A DNA stretch of 59,438 bases, taken from assembly GCA_002071415.1 (NCBI GenBank), contig MWFC01000007.1:1-59438 (forward strand), given 5' to 3'. Origin of the DNA: Bacteroidetes bacterium ADurb.Bin012 (GTDB taxonomy: Bacteria > Bacteroidota > Bacteroidia > Bacteroidales > TTA-H9). Shown piece after piece: positions 1-8,558 of the stretch. The stretch's first letter is position 1. Every line of letters begins with the position of its first letter. Made by a program: the position numbers and the translations under genes. The notes beneath the pieces are model-generated. The model was not told the DNA's origin and ran no database searches. It worked only from the letters and a program-made list of their open reading frames with translations.

Positions 1-1
1 A

Positions 2-571
2 GCGAAGAAGGACAAATACAACAGAGATAAGGGCGTAAAACGTCTTGAAAAAGCCTATAAGAGCGGGAAAATAACGAAGGAGAACATCAACAGGCGCGGC
101 TACAATAAATTTTTAGAGATATCGGATAATGTAACGGTTACGATAAATCGGCAGTCAATTGAGGATGATGAAAAATGGGACGGATGGAAGGGTTATATAA
201 CCAATACCCCACTTTGCTGCGAAGAGGTATACGAGCAATACAATGGATTATGGGTGGTGGAAAATGCTTTCCGGGTTACGAAAGGAGCGCTTCAAATACG
301 ACCTGTGTTCCACTTTACTGCGCGAAGGATTGAGGCACATGTCTGTATCTGTTTTGTAGCCTACAAAGTATACAAAGAGCTTGAAAGGAGATTAAGGATA
401 AACGGTATTAATTTGAGTGTGGATAAAGTTTTGAACATAGCCAAAACAATCACTACCCTGAAAATTAAACTACCAAAGAGCGGTGAAACAATGACCAAGA
501 CAATGTTGATAACTAAAAAACACAAATTAATCGCACCTCTTTTTGATGAAAAGTTTTGGAAAAATTTTTAG
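2..571 (+). CDS. IS1634-type (IS4 superfamily) DDE transposase, C-terminal part, cut by window edge
   Basis: The frame is open from base 2 to a TAG at 569-571, so the start lies outside the window and about 189 C-terminal residues are visible. The stretch YNGLWVVENAFRVTK followed by LQIRPVFHF and RRIEAHVCICFVAYKVYKEL is typical of the last catalytic block of IS1634/IS4-like transposases. The Glu in WVVENAF is the expected third acidic residue of the DDE triad, and it sits in a Y-x2-L-x3-E-x6-K arrangement close to the IS4 signature Y-x2-R-x3-E-x6-K. Visible sequence has no frameshift, so the element may be intact upstream. Family assignment is fairly sure; activity cannot be judged. Confidence 0.8.
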   Translation, partial: AKKDKYNRDKGVKRLEKAYKSGKITKENINRRGYNKFLEISDNVTVTINRQSIEDDEKWDGWKGYITNTPLCCEEVYEQYNGLWVVENAFRVTKGALQIRPVFHFTARRIEAHVCICFVAYKVYKELERRLRINGINLSVDKVLNIAKTITTLKIKLPKSGETMTKTMLITKKHKLIAPLFDEKFWKNF

Positions 572-600
572 GGTGACGCATTGTCGAAGTCAGGAGTTAC

Positions 601-843
601 ATGCAAAACGAATTTGCACTCGAAGGCTGGATGTTTATCAACTACATCGCATTACATTGGTATTATCGGATATACCAACAATTGCTGGCAAAACATGAGC
701 TCAATGGGAAATTTTCACCTAAAGATTTTATTAGCTTCTTAACCGAAATAAAACGAGTAAAAATAAACGATAAATGGTATACCGCAGAAATTACCAAGAA
801 AACTAATGACCTTTTGAAGAAATTAGAACTACCTATTACGTAA
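601..843 (+). pseudogene. Second transposase remnant, C-terminal fragment
   Basis: About 80 residues resembling the extreme C-terminus of IS4/IS1634-like transposases: a hydrophobic EGWMFINYIALHWYYRIYQ block, then SPKDFISFLTEIKRVKI and EITKKTNDLLKKLEL. Nothing of the catalytic core precedes it, because an in-frame TGA at 574-576 closes the frame. It is therefore a leftover of another element, cut off by or next to the one ending at 571. Just after each transposase stop there is a similar string (GTCGAAGTCAGGAGTTA at about 583-599 and GCGAAGTTAGGGTTTA at about 848-863), which may be related element ends. Confidence 0.6.
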
Positions 844-872
844 ATTTTGCGAAGTTAGGGTTTAATCGTAAA

Positions 873-903
873 TTTTCTTATCGAGATTAATTATCTACTT
901 TTG
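873..903 (+). promoter_or_regulatory. Bacteroidota-type promoter for the restriction-modification gene
   Basis: TTTT at 873-876, 19 nt, then TACTTTTG at 896-903. This fits the TTTG-N19-TAnnTTTG consensus with one mismatch in the -33 box. It lies 20 nt before the ATG at 924. Confidence 0.5.
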
Positions 904-923
904 ATGAATCGAATTCTTGATAT

Positions 924-3900
924 ATGAATGATAAAGAAATCCTTATTCAGCTATATTATCAGAAAATTAAAGCATCCAGTAAGGAGCTGACAAAAAAAGA
1001 AGCCTTTAAAGATTTATTGAACAGACTTTATTCTTCGGATAAGGAAATTCGGAGTATAATAGATAGAATTACTCTTGGAGCGGAAACCACAGTTGTTAAT
1101 ATTCCCAAAAAGGATAAATTGCACCGTGGAAGTGCCGACACCCTTTATAATAATATTATCATCGAATTCGAGAACGATTTGAAGGTTTCTTATCAGCATG
1201 CTAAGGAACAGTTGGCTGGTTATTTATTGGGTCAATTCAGATCAGGTAAAGGCTATAATTTCACACTCATAGTTTCGGATTTTATCAATTGGAAAGTTCT
1301 TGCACCTGATATCAGTTGTTTAGATAAGCTGGACGATTTGCATGAAAATGAATTAATCTTGAATGAAATAAAGAGTGCTTCTTTTGTGCTCGATGAGTCG
1401 AATGCCGAAGAATTTTACTATTGGATAGACAGGTTTTTATTCAAAGAAGAGAAACAAAAAGCAACGCTTAAAAGCATCGAAGAATCTTTTGGATATCAAA
1501 GTTCCGTTTTTATTGAATCATTTAGAGAATTGAACAACTGGTTTAATGAAGCGAAAAAATACGGAATCGTCCAGGTTTCTTTTGAACAATGGTATAAATT
1601 TTTAAGCATTGCGTATGGTTCATTCGACGGGAGTGAGAGTATTTTTCTGATTCATACCTATTTGAGCATTTTTGCAAAAATGTTGGCTTATGCCGTTGTT
1701 TCCAACGATGATTATATCAGTGATGATGAGATGCGAGAAATCTTGAATGGAAGCATTTTTCAATCTTATAATATTTCAAATTTCGTTGATAACGATTTCT
1801 TTCATTGGGTCAATGGTGATCGCGATTATCTCAAATTAAAGAATGTATTCCGTTTGATTGCACAGGAAATCTCGACTTTTAATTTTTCGAACGTTGATGA
1901 GGATATTCTGAAGGGGGTATATCAAGAACTCATTGATATTGATACGCGTCATTCTTTAGGTGAATATTATACTCCTGATTGGCTTTGTGAACGAATAGTG
2001 AATGAATACGAATTTAAGAAGACCGATAGGATTCTGGATCCTGCATGTGGGAGTGGTTCATTCCTTCGGGCATTTATCCATAGAATCAGGGAGTTGAATC
2101 CAGATGCTACTGCCGAGGAAATTAACAATCAGATTTATGGCATTGATATTCATCCGCTTTCCGTTCAAATTGCTAAAACTACTTTATTGCTGGCTTTGGG
2201 TAAGGGTATTTCAAGAGCGAGAAGGCCAATTCATTTAAATATTATCCTTGCCAATACTTTACTTGCTCCCGAAGGAGTACAGAATGCTTTCGGCAATGAT
2301 TTTGTGATGCAGATCGATAAAGATAAATATATTATCAATACCCAGATTTTTGATAATGTTGAAGTATTCGATGCCTTTCTTGATATTTGTGAGGAATTGT
2401 CGGAGCAGACCTTAAATAAAAAGGATATCGAACTATCGTTATTTGAAGATATTTTGAAGCATCACACCAATGGTGGGCTTTGTTCCCAATTGGTCGAGAG
2501 TTTTTATAAAATCTATCAGGGAGTTAAGAGGGTTAAAGAAAAAGGCCGCAATGGCATCTGGAAATTCATTCTTTCAAATCTTTATAAACCCTTCTTCCTT
2601 GCAAATAGATTTGATTATGTTATAGGTAATCCTCCTTGGTTTACCTATAGTTCTATCAAGAATAAAGAATATCAAGACTTACTTGATGAACTTGCGGTAA
2701 AATATAATGTTAAACCTCAAAAAGTTGCTAATTATCCGCATTTGGAGATTGCTGCTATTTTTCAATCATATTGTAGCAGTTATTTTTTGAATGATTGGGG
2801 CAAACAGGCTTTTGTGCTTCCAAGATCCTTTTTTAGTGCCGATCATCACGAAAATTCGAGAAGTGGCATTGCCAAAGGATTCCGCTTGAGTAGTATATGG
2901 GATTTAGACAATGTTTCTCCTTTGTTTAGGATTCCTTGTTGTGTATTCTTCTCTGAAAAGAAGCAAAAAGAAAGGATAATGATGTCCTCGGGCTTAGATG
3001 GGAAAATATTTGTGGGGAAATTACCAACGCATAATTGTAATTATGCAATAGCAAAGAATATTTTAGTTGAAACTCCTGTGAAATGGTATTACATTAGGCA
3101 AGGTCAATCTTCGGCATTATCGACGAGAAAAATCGAAATGCAAAGGAATGTGAATCCATACAAAAATCTTTTCAAACAAGGTGCAACCATTGTGCCCCGG
3201 GCATTTTACTTTGTTGAACTCGATCAGCAAATGCCTGATGATTTCAACGATAGGATCATCAGTTTAAGAACCTCGAAATTCGTTAAGGCCGACTCCAAAG
3301 ACCCTTGGAAGCTCGAGTTTTCAGGTAGGATGGAGAGCCGTTTTTTGTTCCGAACAGCAATTTCGAAGTCTATATTGCCATTTCATTTGTATAAACCCGA
3401 TTTTGTGGTCCTTCCCCTTATTATTCAAATTAATGAGAATCAATTTAAGAAAATTGAGATACATACTGCCGATGATATTATGAATATGGGGTATCTGAAT
3501 GCATCTCGATGGTTTCGCAATGCCGAAAGAATTTGGAATATCAATAAAACGGAAAAGTCGAAGAACATGTCAACCATTGGCCGACTTAATTTTCATAATG
3601 GCTTAACTCAACAAAATTTGAATGCAGAATATTTAGTTTTGTACAACTCGTCGGCAAAAGATGCCAATGCATTAGTAGTTAATAGATCAAGTCTCGACCT
3701 TGAGTTTATATGCGAAAGCAAATCGTATGTTTATTATTTAAATAATGAAAATGAAGCGTATTATCTTACGGCTTTGTTAAATTCGAGTGTTCCCAATTTT
3801 TTAATGAAGGATTTTCAGACAAAGGGGTTATTTGGCCCGAGAGATATTCATAAGAAGATTTTAAATATTTATTTCCCCAAATTTGATGAGAATAACAAAT

Positions 3901-4088
3901 TACATTTGTCCTTAGCCGCTTTAAGTAAATCGTGTCATGATAAGACTGAGAAATATGTGGAAACAAACCCGCCAAATAGTGAATTAACCCCCATTAAGTT
4001 GGGAAAATATAGAGTAGATATCAAAAGACATTTATCAAAAGAAATGGCTGATATCGATAAGATTGTTAGAAAAATTATAAAGGAGTGA
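924..4088 (+). CDS. Type IIG restriction-modification enzyme (fused nuclease and N6-adenine methyltransferase)
   Basis: A 1054-residue protein. The N-terminal region has a GSADTLYNNIIIEFEND segment followed by AKEQLAGYLLGQ. The acidic residues D72, E81 and E83 form a PD-(D/E)xK-like nuclease site with an ExE variant, as in many Eco57I-type enzymes. A gamma-class adenine methyltransferase follows, with SAM motif I DPACGSGSF (372-380) and catalytic motif IV NPPW (569-572). The roughly 400-residue C-terminal part would hold target recognition. Such enzymes cut and methylate with one chain, so no partner gene is needed, and none is seen. It is bordered by transposase remnants on the left and a 450-base gene-free stretch on the right, which suggests horizontal acquisition. 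The frame is intact. A methylase-only defence protein is the main alternative. Confidence 0.85.
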   Translation: MNDKEILIQLYYQKIKASSKELTKKEAFKDLLNRLYSSDKEIRSIIDRITLGAETTVVNIPKKDKLHRGSADTLYNNIIIEFENDLKVSYQHAKEQLAGYLLGQFRSGKGYNFTLIVSDFINWKVLAPDISCLDKLDDLHENELILNEIKSASFVLDESNAEEFYYWIDRFLFKEEKQKATLKSIEESFGYQSSVFIESFRELNNWFNEAKKYGIVQVSFEQWYKFLSIAYGSFDGSESIFLIHTYLSIFAKMLAYAVVSNDDYISDDEMREILNGSIFQSYNISNFVDNDFFHWVNGDRDYLKLKNVFRLIAQEISTFNFSNVDEDILKGVYQELIDIDTRHSLGEYYTPDWLCERIVNEYEFKKTDRILDPACGSGSFLRAFIHRIRELNPDATAEEINNQIYGIDIHPLSVQIAKTTLLLALGKGISRARRPIHLNIILANTLLAPEGVQNAFGNDFVMQIDKDKYIINTQIFDNVEVFDAFLDICEELSEQTLNKKDIELSLFEDILKHHTNGGLCSQLVESFYKIYQGVKRVKEKGRNGIWKFILSNLYKPFFLANRFDYVIGNPPWFTYSSIKNKEYQDLLDELAVKYNVKPQKVANYPHLEIAAIFQSYCSSYFLNDWGKQAFVLPRSFFSADHHENSRSGIAKGFRLSSIWDLDNVSPLFRIPCCVFFSEKKQKERIMMSSGLDGKIFVGKLPTHNCNYAIAKNILVETPVKWYYIRQGQSSALSTRKIEMQRNVNPYKNLFKQGATIVPRAFYFVELDQQMPDDFNDRIISLRTSKFVKADSKDPWKLEFSGRMESRFLFRTAISKSILPFHLYKPDFVVLPLIIQINENQFKKIEIHTADDIMNMGYLNASRWFRNAERIWNINKTEKSKNMSTIGRLNFHNGLTQQNLNAEYLVLYNSSAKDANALVVNRSSLDLEFICESKSYVYYLNNENEAYYLTALLNSSVPNFLMKDFQTKGLFGPRDIHKKILNIYFPKFDENNKLHLSLAALSKSCHDKTEKYVETNPPNSELTPIKLGKYRVDIKRHLSKEMADIDKIVRKIIKE

Positions 4089-4535
4089 GGAGTGCATTTA
4101 ATAAAGATTCCAATAAATATTAAATATTGAAATTCAAAATATTTTATTTTTAAAGATTGTTCTGAGATATTTATATAAATTTGCTTCCAATCATGAAACG
4201 ACTGAATTTTTTGGAATAGAGAATTTTTGGAATTAATCGGAATTTGAGCATGAAAAAAGGAAACAACACAATTATATTTTTTTGAGGCCTTCAAGGGGTT
4301 TACTCACCACTATTACAGCCTCTTTAACTCAAAATAGTTTTCTAAATCACAATGAAGAAACTTTATTGATAGAACCGAGAATAATTCTTTGAATAACTTT
4401 TTACCGAGGTTACAACAGAACTTCGAGGCAATAAGAATCAATTGTATACTAATTTTGTTCATTCAAAGGCGAATTTACTTTGCTAAGCTCTGTAAAAATA
4501 CTTTGAAGTGAGAACCATCAACAAATCATTTAAGC
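4089..4535. other. Gene-free stretch after the restriction gene
   Basis: About 450 AT-rich bases without a credible open frame on either strand. It contains TAnnTTTG-like strings near 4173 and 4448, and the second may help transcribe dtd. I see no tRNA, hairpin terminator or clear insertion-element end. Confidence 0.5.
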
Positions 4536-4988
4536 ATGAGAGTAGTTATTCAACGCGTAAGTAGAGCCAATGTAAAAATTGATGAGAGGCTGATTTCGGA
4601 AATTGGCTATGGCCTTATGGTGTTATGTGGGTTTGAGGAAGGCGATGAGGTAGAAGACTTGAGATGGATAGCTGGTAAGATTTCTCGTTTGAGGATTTTT
4701 GATGATGAAGCAGGGATGATGAACTTGTCGGTTGTAGATAAAGCTGGTGAGATGATGGTAATAAGTCAGTTTACTTTGCATGCCAGTACCAAAAAAGGGA
4801 ATCGCCCCTCATATATTAGAGCCTTAGAACCTGTGAGAGCCAAAGAATTATACCAGCTTTTCGTCGACGAATTGGTATGTTACAGCGGAATCGGCGTAAA
4901 AACAGGCATTTTTGGCGCTTACATGATGATTGAACTAGTAAATGATGGGCCTGTTACCATCATTATTGACAGCAAGATGAGGGAGTAA
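4536..4988 (+). CDS. dtd: D-aminoacyl-tRNA deacylase
   Basis: The 150-residue length is usual for DTD. The enzyme hydrolyses D-amino acids (and glycine from tRNA-Ala) mis-attached to tRNA, in the cytoplasm. The two active-site signatures are present: SQFTL at 77-81 and the Gly-cisPro loop NDGPVT at 136-141. The start MRVVIQRVSRA is the family N-terminus. It is the first housekeeping gene after the accessory region and stands alone, ending one base before a convergent thioesterase gene with no terminator between them. Confidence 0.95.
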   Translation: MRVVIQRVSRANVKIDERLISEIGYGLMVLCGFEEGDEVEDLRWIAGKISRLRIFDDEAGMMNLSVVDKAGEMMVISQFTLHASTKKGNRPSYIRALEPVRAKELYQLFVDELVCYSGIGVKTGIFGAYMMIELVNDGPVTIIIDSKMRE

Positions 4989-4989
4989 T

Positions 4990-5376
4990 TCAAAGTTTCA
5001 ACATGAATTTCTCGATGTCGATAATGTATCTTGTATGGGTACCTTGGCCTATAACGCCCTGATGGTCGAACACTCGAACCTCGAAGAACAACTTTTTTCC
5101 GTCGATTGTGTTTAGACGGGCTTCGCAATGAATTTTTACACCAACTCTGATGGCTCTTAAATGCTCGACATGCACTTTTGTTCCCACGGATGAATATCCA
5201 GGAGCTAAATAATGAGCAATCCCTTCGTAACAGGTTTTTTCCATAAAAGCTATCATGGCAGGTGTTGCAAATACCTCGAGCAAACCCGAACCATAATGTG
5301 AAGCAGTGTCTTCTGCCAGTATGATTTTTTTCTGTTCGAAATTGAGAGGTAGAGCGGGAACATGAATGATGTCCAT
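4990..5376 (-). CDS. Hotdog-fold thioesterase, FlK-like
   Basis: 128 residues from the ATG at 5376 (a TTG three codons upstream is possible but less likely). The arrangement FATPAMIAFMEKTCYEGI, then GTKVHVEHL and the C-terminal FFEVRVFDHQGVIGQGTHTR, matches the fluoroacetyl-CoA thioesterase-like branch of the hotdog family, which hydrolyses small acyl-CoA thioesters. The substrate cannot be told. It follows the OsmC-family gene with a short gap (about 15 bases to this ATG) on the same strand, so the two are very likely co-transcribed. Confidence 0.75.
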   Translation of the reverse strand: MDIIHVPALPLNFEQKKIILAEDTASHYGSGLLEVFATPAMIAFMEKTCYEGIAHYLAPGYSSVGTKVHVEHLRAIRVGVKIHCEARLNTIDGKKLFFEVRVFDHQGVIGQGTHTRYIIDIEKFMLKL

Positions 5377-5391
5377 AGATTTCAAATCAAA

Positions 5392-5802
5392 TTAGAAATG
5401 AAAATGTACGGTTTTCTTGAGTTGTTCGTTTAGGCTCTGATACACAGGGCAGGTAAAAGCCGAATTGCGTATGATTTGTTTTTCTTTTTCGGTGAAAGGG
5501 TGAGGTGGAAAATAGAGATGAATAATAATTTCACCGACTCTTCGTGGATTCGATTCCATAATCTTAGTAATCTCGGCTTTGGTTCCATCAAGATTAAATC
5601 CATGCGTGCGGGCGGCAATTCCCATAATGGTCAGCATGCAGCTTGCCAGGGCTGCGGCTAATAAATCAGTAGGAGAGAATGCCTCCCCTCTGCCTTGATT
5701 GTCGAGTGGGGCATCCGTTATAATCGAACTGCCCGACTGGAGGTGTGTGGCTTTTGTACGCAACTCACCTAAATAAATGGTTTCAATGGTAGCCATAAGC
5801 AT
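5392..5802 (-). CDS. OsmC/Ohr-family peroxide-detoxifying protein
   Basis: 136 residues with the two conserved reactive cysteines of the OsmC fold: C55 in ALASCMLT, at the start of the long central helix, and C118 in AFTCPV. Members reduce organic hydroperoxides through these thiols. The FSPTDLLAAALASC block is diagnostic. The N-terminus could be either of two close ATGs (5802 or 5796). It is first in a two-gene unit with the thioesterase. Whether it is OsmC-type or the less-defined YhfA-type branch is not settled by eye. Confidence 0.85.
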   Translation of the reverse strand: MLMATIETIYLGELRTKATHLQSGSSIITDAPLDNQGRGEAFSPTDLLAAALASCMLTIMGIAARTHGFNLDGTKAEITKIMESNPRRVGEIIIHLYFPPHPFTEKEKQIIRNSAFTCPVYQSLNEQLKKTVHFHF

Positions 5803-5877
5803 TTCATTATTTTATTGAGTCGCAAGATAAATAATAAACCCGGATATTTCAGGTTTATCCATCAAACAAGCGGAAAA

Positions 5878-6180
5878 TTATTTCTTTTCAGGAGTAGCTG
5901 GTTTTGTTTCAGCCTGCTTAACCTTATGAATTTCGTTGCATGAAGCTTTTTTCTCTTTTTTGTCGCAGCAGGTATTTTTTCCCTGTATAGGATGATCGCA
6001 AGGTTTTATAGGCTTGGGTGTGACAGTTTCTGCTTTGGCATCCTTGGTTTTGGCTTTCTTGGGTGGATCATCATCATTAAGTACAATCATCGAATGATTT
6101 CTCTGAATCAACGAAACTGATGCACTTAGGCTCGACATAATAAAGGCGCCTAGGCCAAAAAGCAAAACGAGTTTTTTCAT
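5878..6180 (-). CDS. Small secreted lysine-rich protein with cysteine pairs, function unknown
   Basis: About 100 residues from the ATG at 6180. I prefer this start because it gives a clean signal peptide (MKKLVLLFGLGAFIMSSLSAS), while the longer open frame runs into upstream promoter-like DNA. The mature part is charged and low-complexity, rich in Lys, Pro and Thr, with four cysteines (KPCDHP, NTCCDKK, ASCNEI). CAAAGTTA at 6207-6214 is a minus-strand TAnnTTTG -7 box 27 nt upstream. No family recognised; the cysteines might bind metal, but that is a guess. Confidence 0.55.
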   Translation of the reverse strand: MKKLVLLFGLGAFIMSSLSASVSLIQRNHSMIVLNDDDPPKKAKTKDAKAETVTPKPIKPCDHPIQGKNTCCDKKEKKASCNEIHKVKQAETKPATPEKK

Positions 6181-6655
6181 TTTTCTTAGGTTTTGAATTA
6201 AGAACACAAAGTTAATATTTCCGTATAAACTCGGGTTAGGACTTGTAAAGTTTGAAAGGCAAAATACAAATTGGTTAAAGTTTCGTATAAGATTAAAAAT
6301 TGACAATTTTATTTTGCATTGTGCTTCACTTTATTCCTTTTTTTTAATGTATTCGAAGCCAGTTGTTTATTTCTATTTTTACATTCATGATGAAGGCTTT
6401 CATTTTACTGCTCCTCATAATTGAGACTTCGAGAAGAAAAAGCATTTTTTCGTCGAATAATAGATAATGATTTTCCTGATTCAAGGGAATTATTCTCTTT
6501 TCGTCGATTCGAGCATATCATTTTATCTACTGGTTACTATTTACCTTTGCAAGGAATAAAGGAATGTTTTTTCAACTTGCTTCATCGTAAGATTCTAAGT
6601 TTTACCTTTATTTTATGAAGCTCATCCTGTCTTCATGAGTTTATTGTAACGATAT
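6181..6655. other. Gene-poor stretch with a 26-codon hydrophobic short frame
   Basis: No gene of normal size is convincing. A short frame at 6387-6467 (+) starts MMKAFILLLLIIETS, like a signal peptide, and then runs into a charged tail and a stop. It could be a leader peptide, the stub of a lost secreted protein, or chance. A 65-codon frame overlapping it from 6421 has an unconvincing composition. The promoter for the next gene lies at 6521-6551. Confidence 0.4.
6521..6551 (+). promoter_or_regulatory. Promoter for the YdcF-family gene
   Basis: TTTA at 6521-6524, 19 nt, TACCTTTG at 6544-6551. This is one mismatch from the Bacteroidota consensus and about 105 nt upstream of the gene start. Confidence 0.5.
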
Positions 6656-7384
6656 ATGAATATGAATAAATCGGGGAGAAGCATATTTAAAAGATTGGGT
6701 TCCATCATTAAATGGATCCTGATGATTTTTGGGAGTATATATTTCGTTATGATTGTTTTGAGTTTTACCAGTGTTCCCTTTTGGGCTTATTATCGTTTAG
6801 GTTCAAAATTTCCCTTGGCCTGCCAACCCAATTACATTATAGTGATGGGGGCTGGTGGAATGCCCGGGCCCGAGAGTCTTTTGCGATGTCATTATGGAAC
6901 GCAAATCGCAAAAAGATACCCTGAGGCAAAAATCATCATCGCACTCCCCACCATATCTGAAGATATTTATAAGAGCCATGCTCACAAAATGCTTGAAGAA
7001 ATGGTTATTCATGGCATCGATAGCAGCCGTTTCCTATTTGAAACAGAAGGAACCAATACCAGAGAACAAGCAAAGAACATAGCAAAACTTAAGGGTGTGG
7101 GTGCCAAAGATTGCTTTCTTATAATTACTTCTCCTGAACACGTATTTCGTAGCGTTAAAGTCTTTCGCAAGGTGGGACTCGAAAATTGTGGAGGGCTTCC
7201 TTCATTTTCTAAAGAACTACCTACAGAACTTTTGCTTTCAGAAGATGAAAATTTGCAGAAACAGCTCCCACCAGATCGTTCTCCTTCTCTTCGATATAAT
7301 ATGTGGAACTATTTGAAGTTAGAAATATCTGTTTTGAGAGAATATGTAGCTATTGTTTGGTATTGGCTGAATGGGTGGATATAA
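6656..7384 (+). CDS. YdcF/SanA-like DUF218 membrane-anchored protein
   Basis: 242 residues. One membrane segment near residues 17-40 (IIKWILMIFGSIYFVMIVLSF) precedes a DUF218 domain. The conserved pieces are YIIVMGAGGMPGPESLLRC, the central TEGTNTREQAKNIA and LIITSPEHVFRSVKVF. DUF218 proteins (YdcF, ElyC, SanA) act at the cell envelope; some influence lipid-carrier or envelope integrity, but the reaction is poorly defined. The gene converges on an epimerase gene only 3 nt away, with no terminator visible between them. Confidence 0.8.
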   Translation: MNMNKSGRSIFKRLGSIIKWILMIFGSIYFVMIVLSFTSVPFWAYYRLGSKFPLACQPNYIIVMGAGGMPGPESLLRCHYGTQIAKRYPEAKIIIALPTISEDIYKSHAHKMLEEMVIHGIDSSRFLFETEGTNTREQAKNIAKLKGVGAKDCFLIITSPEHVFRSVKVFRKVGLENCGGLPSFSKELPTELLLSEDENLQKQLPPDRSPSLRYNMWNYLKLEISVLREYVAIVWYWLNGWI

Positions 7385-7387
7385 GAT

Positions 7388-8407
7388 TCAAGACAAAGAA
7401 TGTTCAGTGATAAAGATTTTGGCTGTATCGGCTATAGAATTTCTAATGGGTATGAATGAATAGTTTGGGAAGGTCTCTTTGAATTTTTGATTGGAATAAT
7501 AATAAGACACGAAGGCCGAGCGAGCGGTTTCTGCGGTGATAGCCGAAGGTTTGCCAGTAACAAGACTCTTGAGTGTGAATAAACGCCAGGCAATCTCAGC
7601 TGTAAATTTATTGATGCGCACCATAGGACGAGGCTTGCCTAATGCATCAGCCATCATATCGAATAAATCTTTAAAGCATAAATTTTCTGAGTTGAGGATA
7701 AAACGTTCGTTAATTATTTCACTTTTCATCAATAAAATGAGTGTATCGGCCACATCTCGAACATCTACATATCCTGTAACTCCTTCAGTATAATACTTTA
7801 AGCCATGATAGATTTCGGTGAATAATTGCGAACTACCTTTTTGCCAGTCGCCTGGTCCAATAATGGTAGATGGATTTACTATTACTGCATTCATGCCTTC
7901 GGCAATACCTCTCCAAATTTCTCGCTCAGCAAGGAATTTACTCATGGCATAAGTAGTATTTTTGGGAATTTCATTGAATAAGTCATCTTCGGTTATTGTT
8001 TTTTGCTCTGGATTCTGGCCTAACACAGCAACACTGCTTACGTAGGCGAGTTTTATTATTCTTTTAGCCAAACAAAGGTTCACAATATTTAAGGTTCCTT
8101 TAACATTTGTGGTGAGGATTTTAGATTTATCCGCTTTCTTGAAAGAAACCACAGCTGCACAATGATAAACTTTATCCACACCGTCGAAAGCTTCTTCAAG
8201 AGATCCAATGTCGAGCACATCACCTTCGACCCATTCGATTTGTCTGAGCAATTCATCCGATTTATTCGTGTAAAATTGAAATATTCTTTTTACCGACTGA
8301 ATCCTATCTTTCGAACGGATGAGTGCTTTTACTCTATATCCTTCGTTCACCAAACGAAATAATACATGAGATCCCACCAGTCCGCTACTGCCAGTGACTA
8401 ATATCAT
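7388..8407 (-). CDS. Extended SDR NAD(P)-dependent epimerase/reductase (dihydroflavonol-4-reductase-like)
   Basis: 339 residues. The Rossmann glycine motif TGSSGLVG occupies residues 5-12, and the catalytic Tyr and Lys are in TTYAMSKFLAE (YxxxK). The order HCAAVVSF, VSSVAVLG, NPSTIIGPGDW, GYVDVRDVAD is that of the DFR/steroid-dehydrogenase-like extended SDRs. The substrate is unknown; Bacteroidota carry many such paralogues for lipids or sugars. It is monocistronic and divergent from tyrS. Confidence 0.85.
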   Translation of the reverse strand: MILVTGSSGLVGSHVLFRLVNEGYRVKALIRSKDRIQSVKRIFQFYTNKSDELLRQIEWVEGDVLDIGSLEEAFDGVDKVYHCAAVVSFKKADKSKILTTNVKGTLNIVNLCLAKRIIKLAYVSSVAVLGQNPEQKTITEDDLFNEIPKNTTYAMSKFLAEREIWRGIAEGMNAVIVNPSTIIGPGDWQKGSSQLFTEIYHGLKYYTEGVTGYVDVRDVADTLILLMKSEIINERFILNSENLCFKDLFDMMADALGKPRPMVRINKFTAEIAWRLFTLKSLVTGKPSAITAETARSAFVSYYYSNQKFKETFPNYSFIPIRNSIADTAKIFITEHSLS

Positions 8408-8558
8408 AAGGCAAAATTAATCATTTAGTTCGTCATGAGGTTTGTTGTTGGGTTTCGTCATATCTTTGCAAAAGTTTTTATAATTTATCTTGATGCAGAT
8501 AAGTCACGATATTCTGTAGGATTGATATGTCATAGCAATAATTAGAGAAGCTAAATTA

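Noticed and set aside
3935..4294. 119-codon minus-strand frame over the end of the restriction gene
   Set aside because: Mostly antisense to a certain gene; the part beyond it shows no motif.
6421..6618. 65-codon plus-strand frame
   Set aside because: Atypical Phe/Arg-rich composition, no family resemblance, and the next gene's promoter lies inside it.
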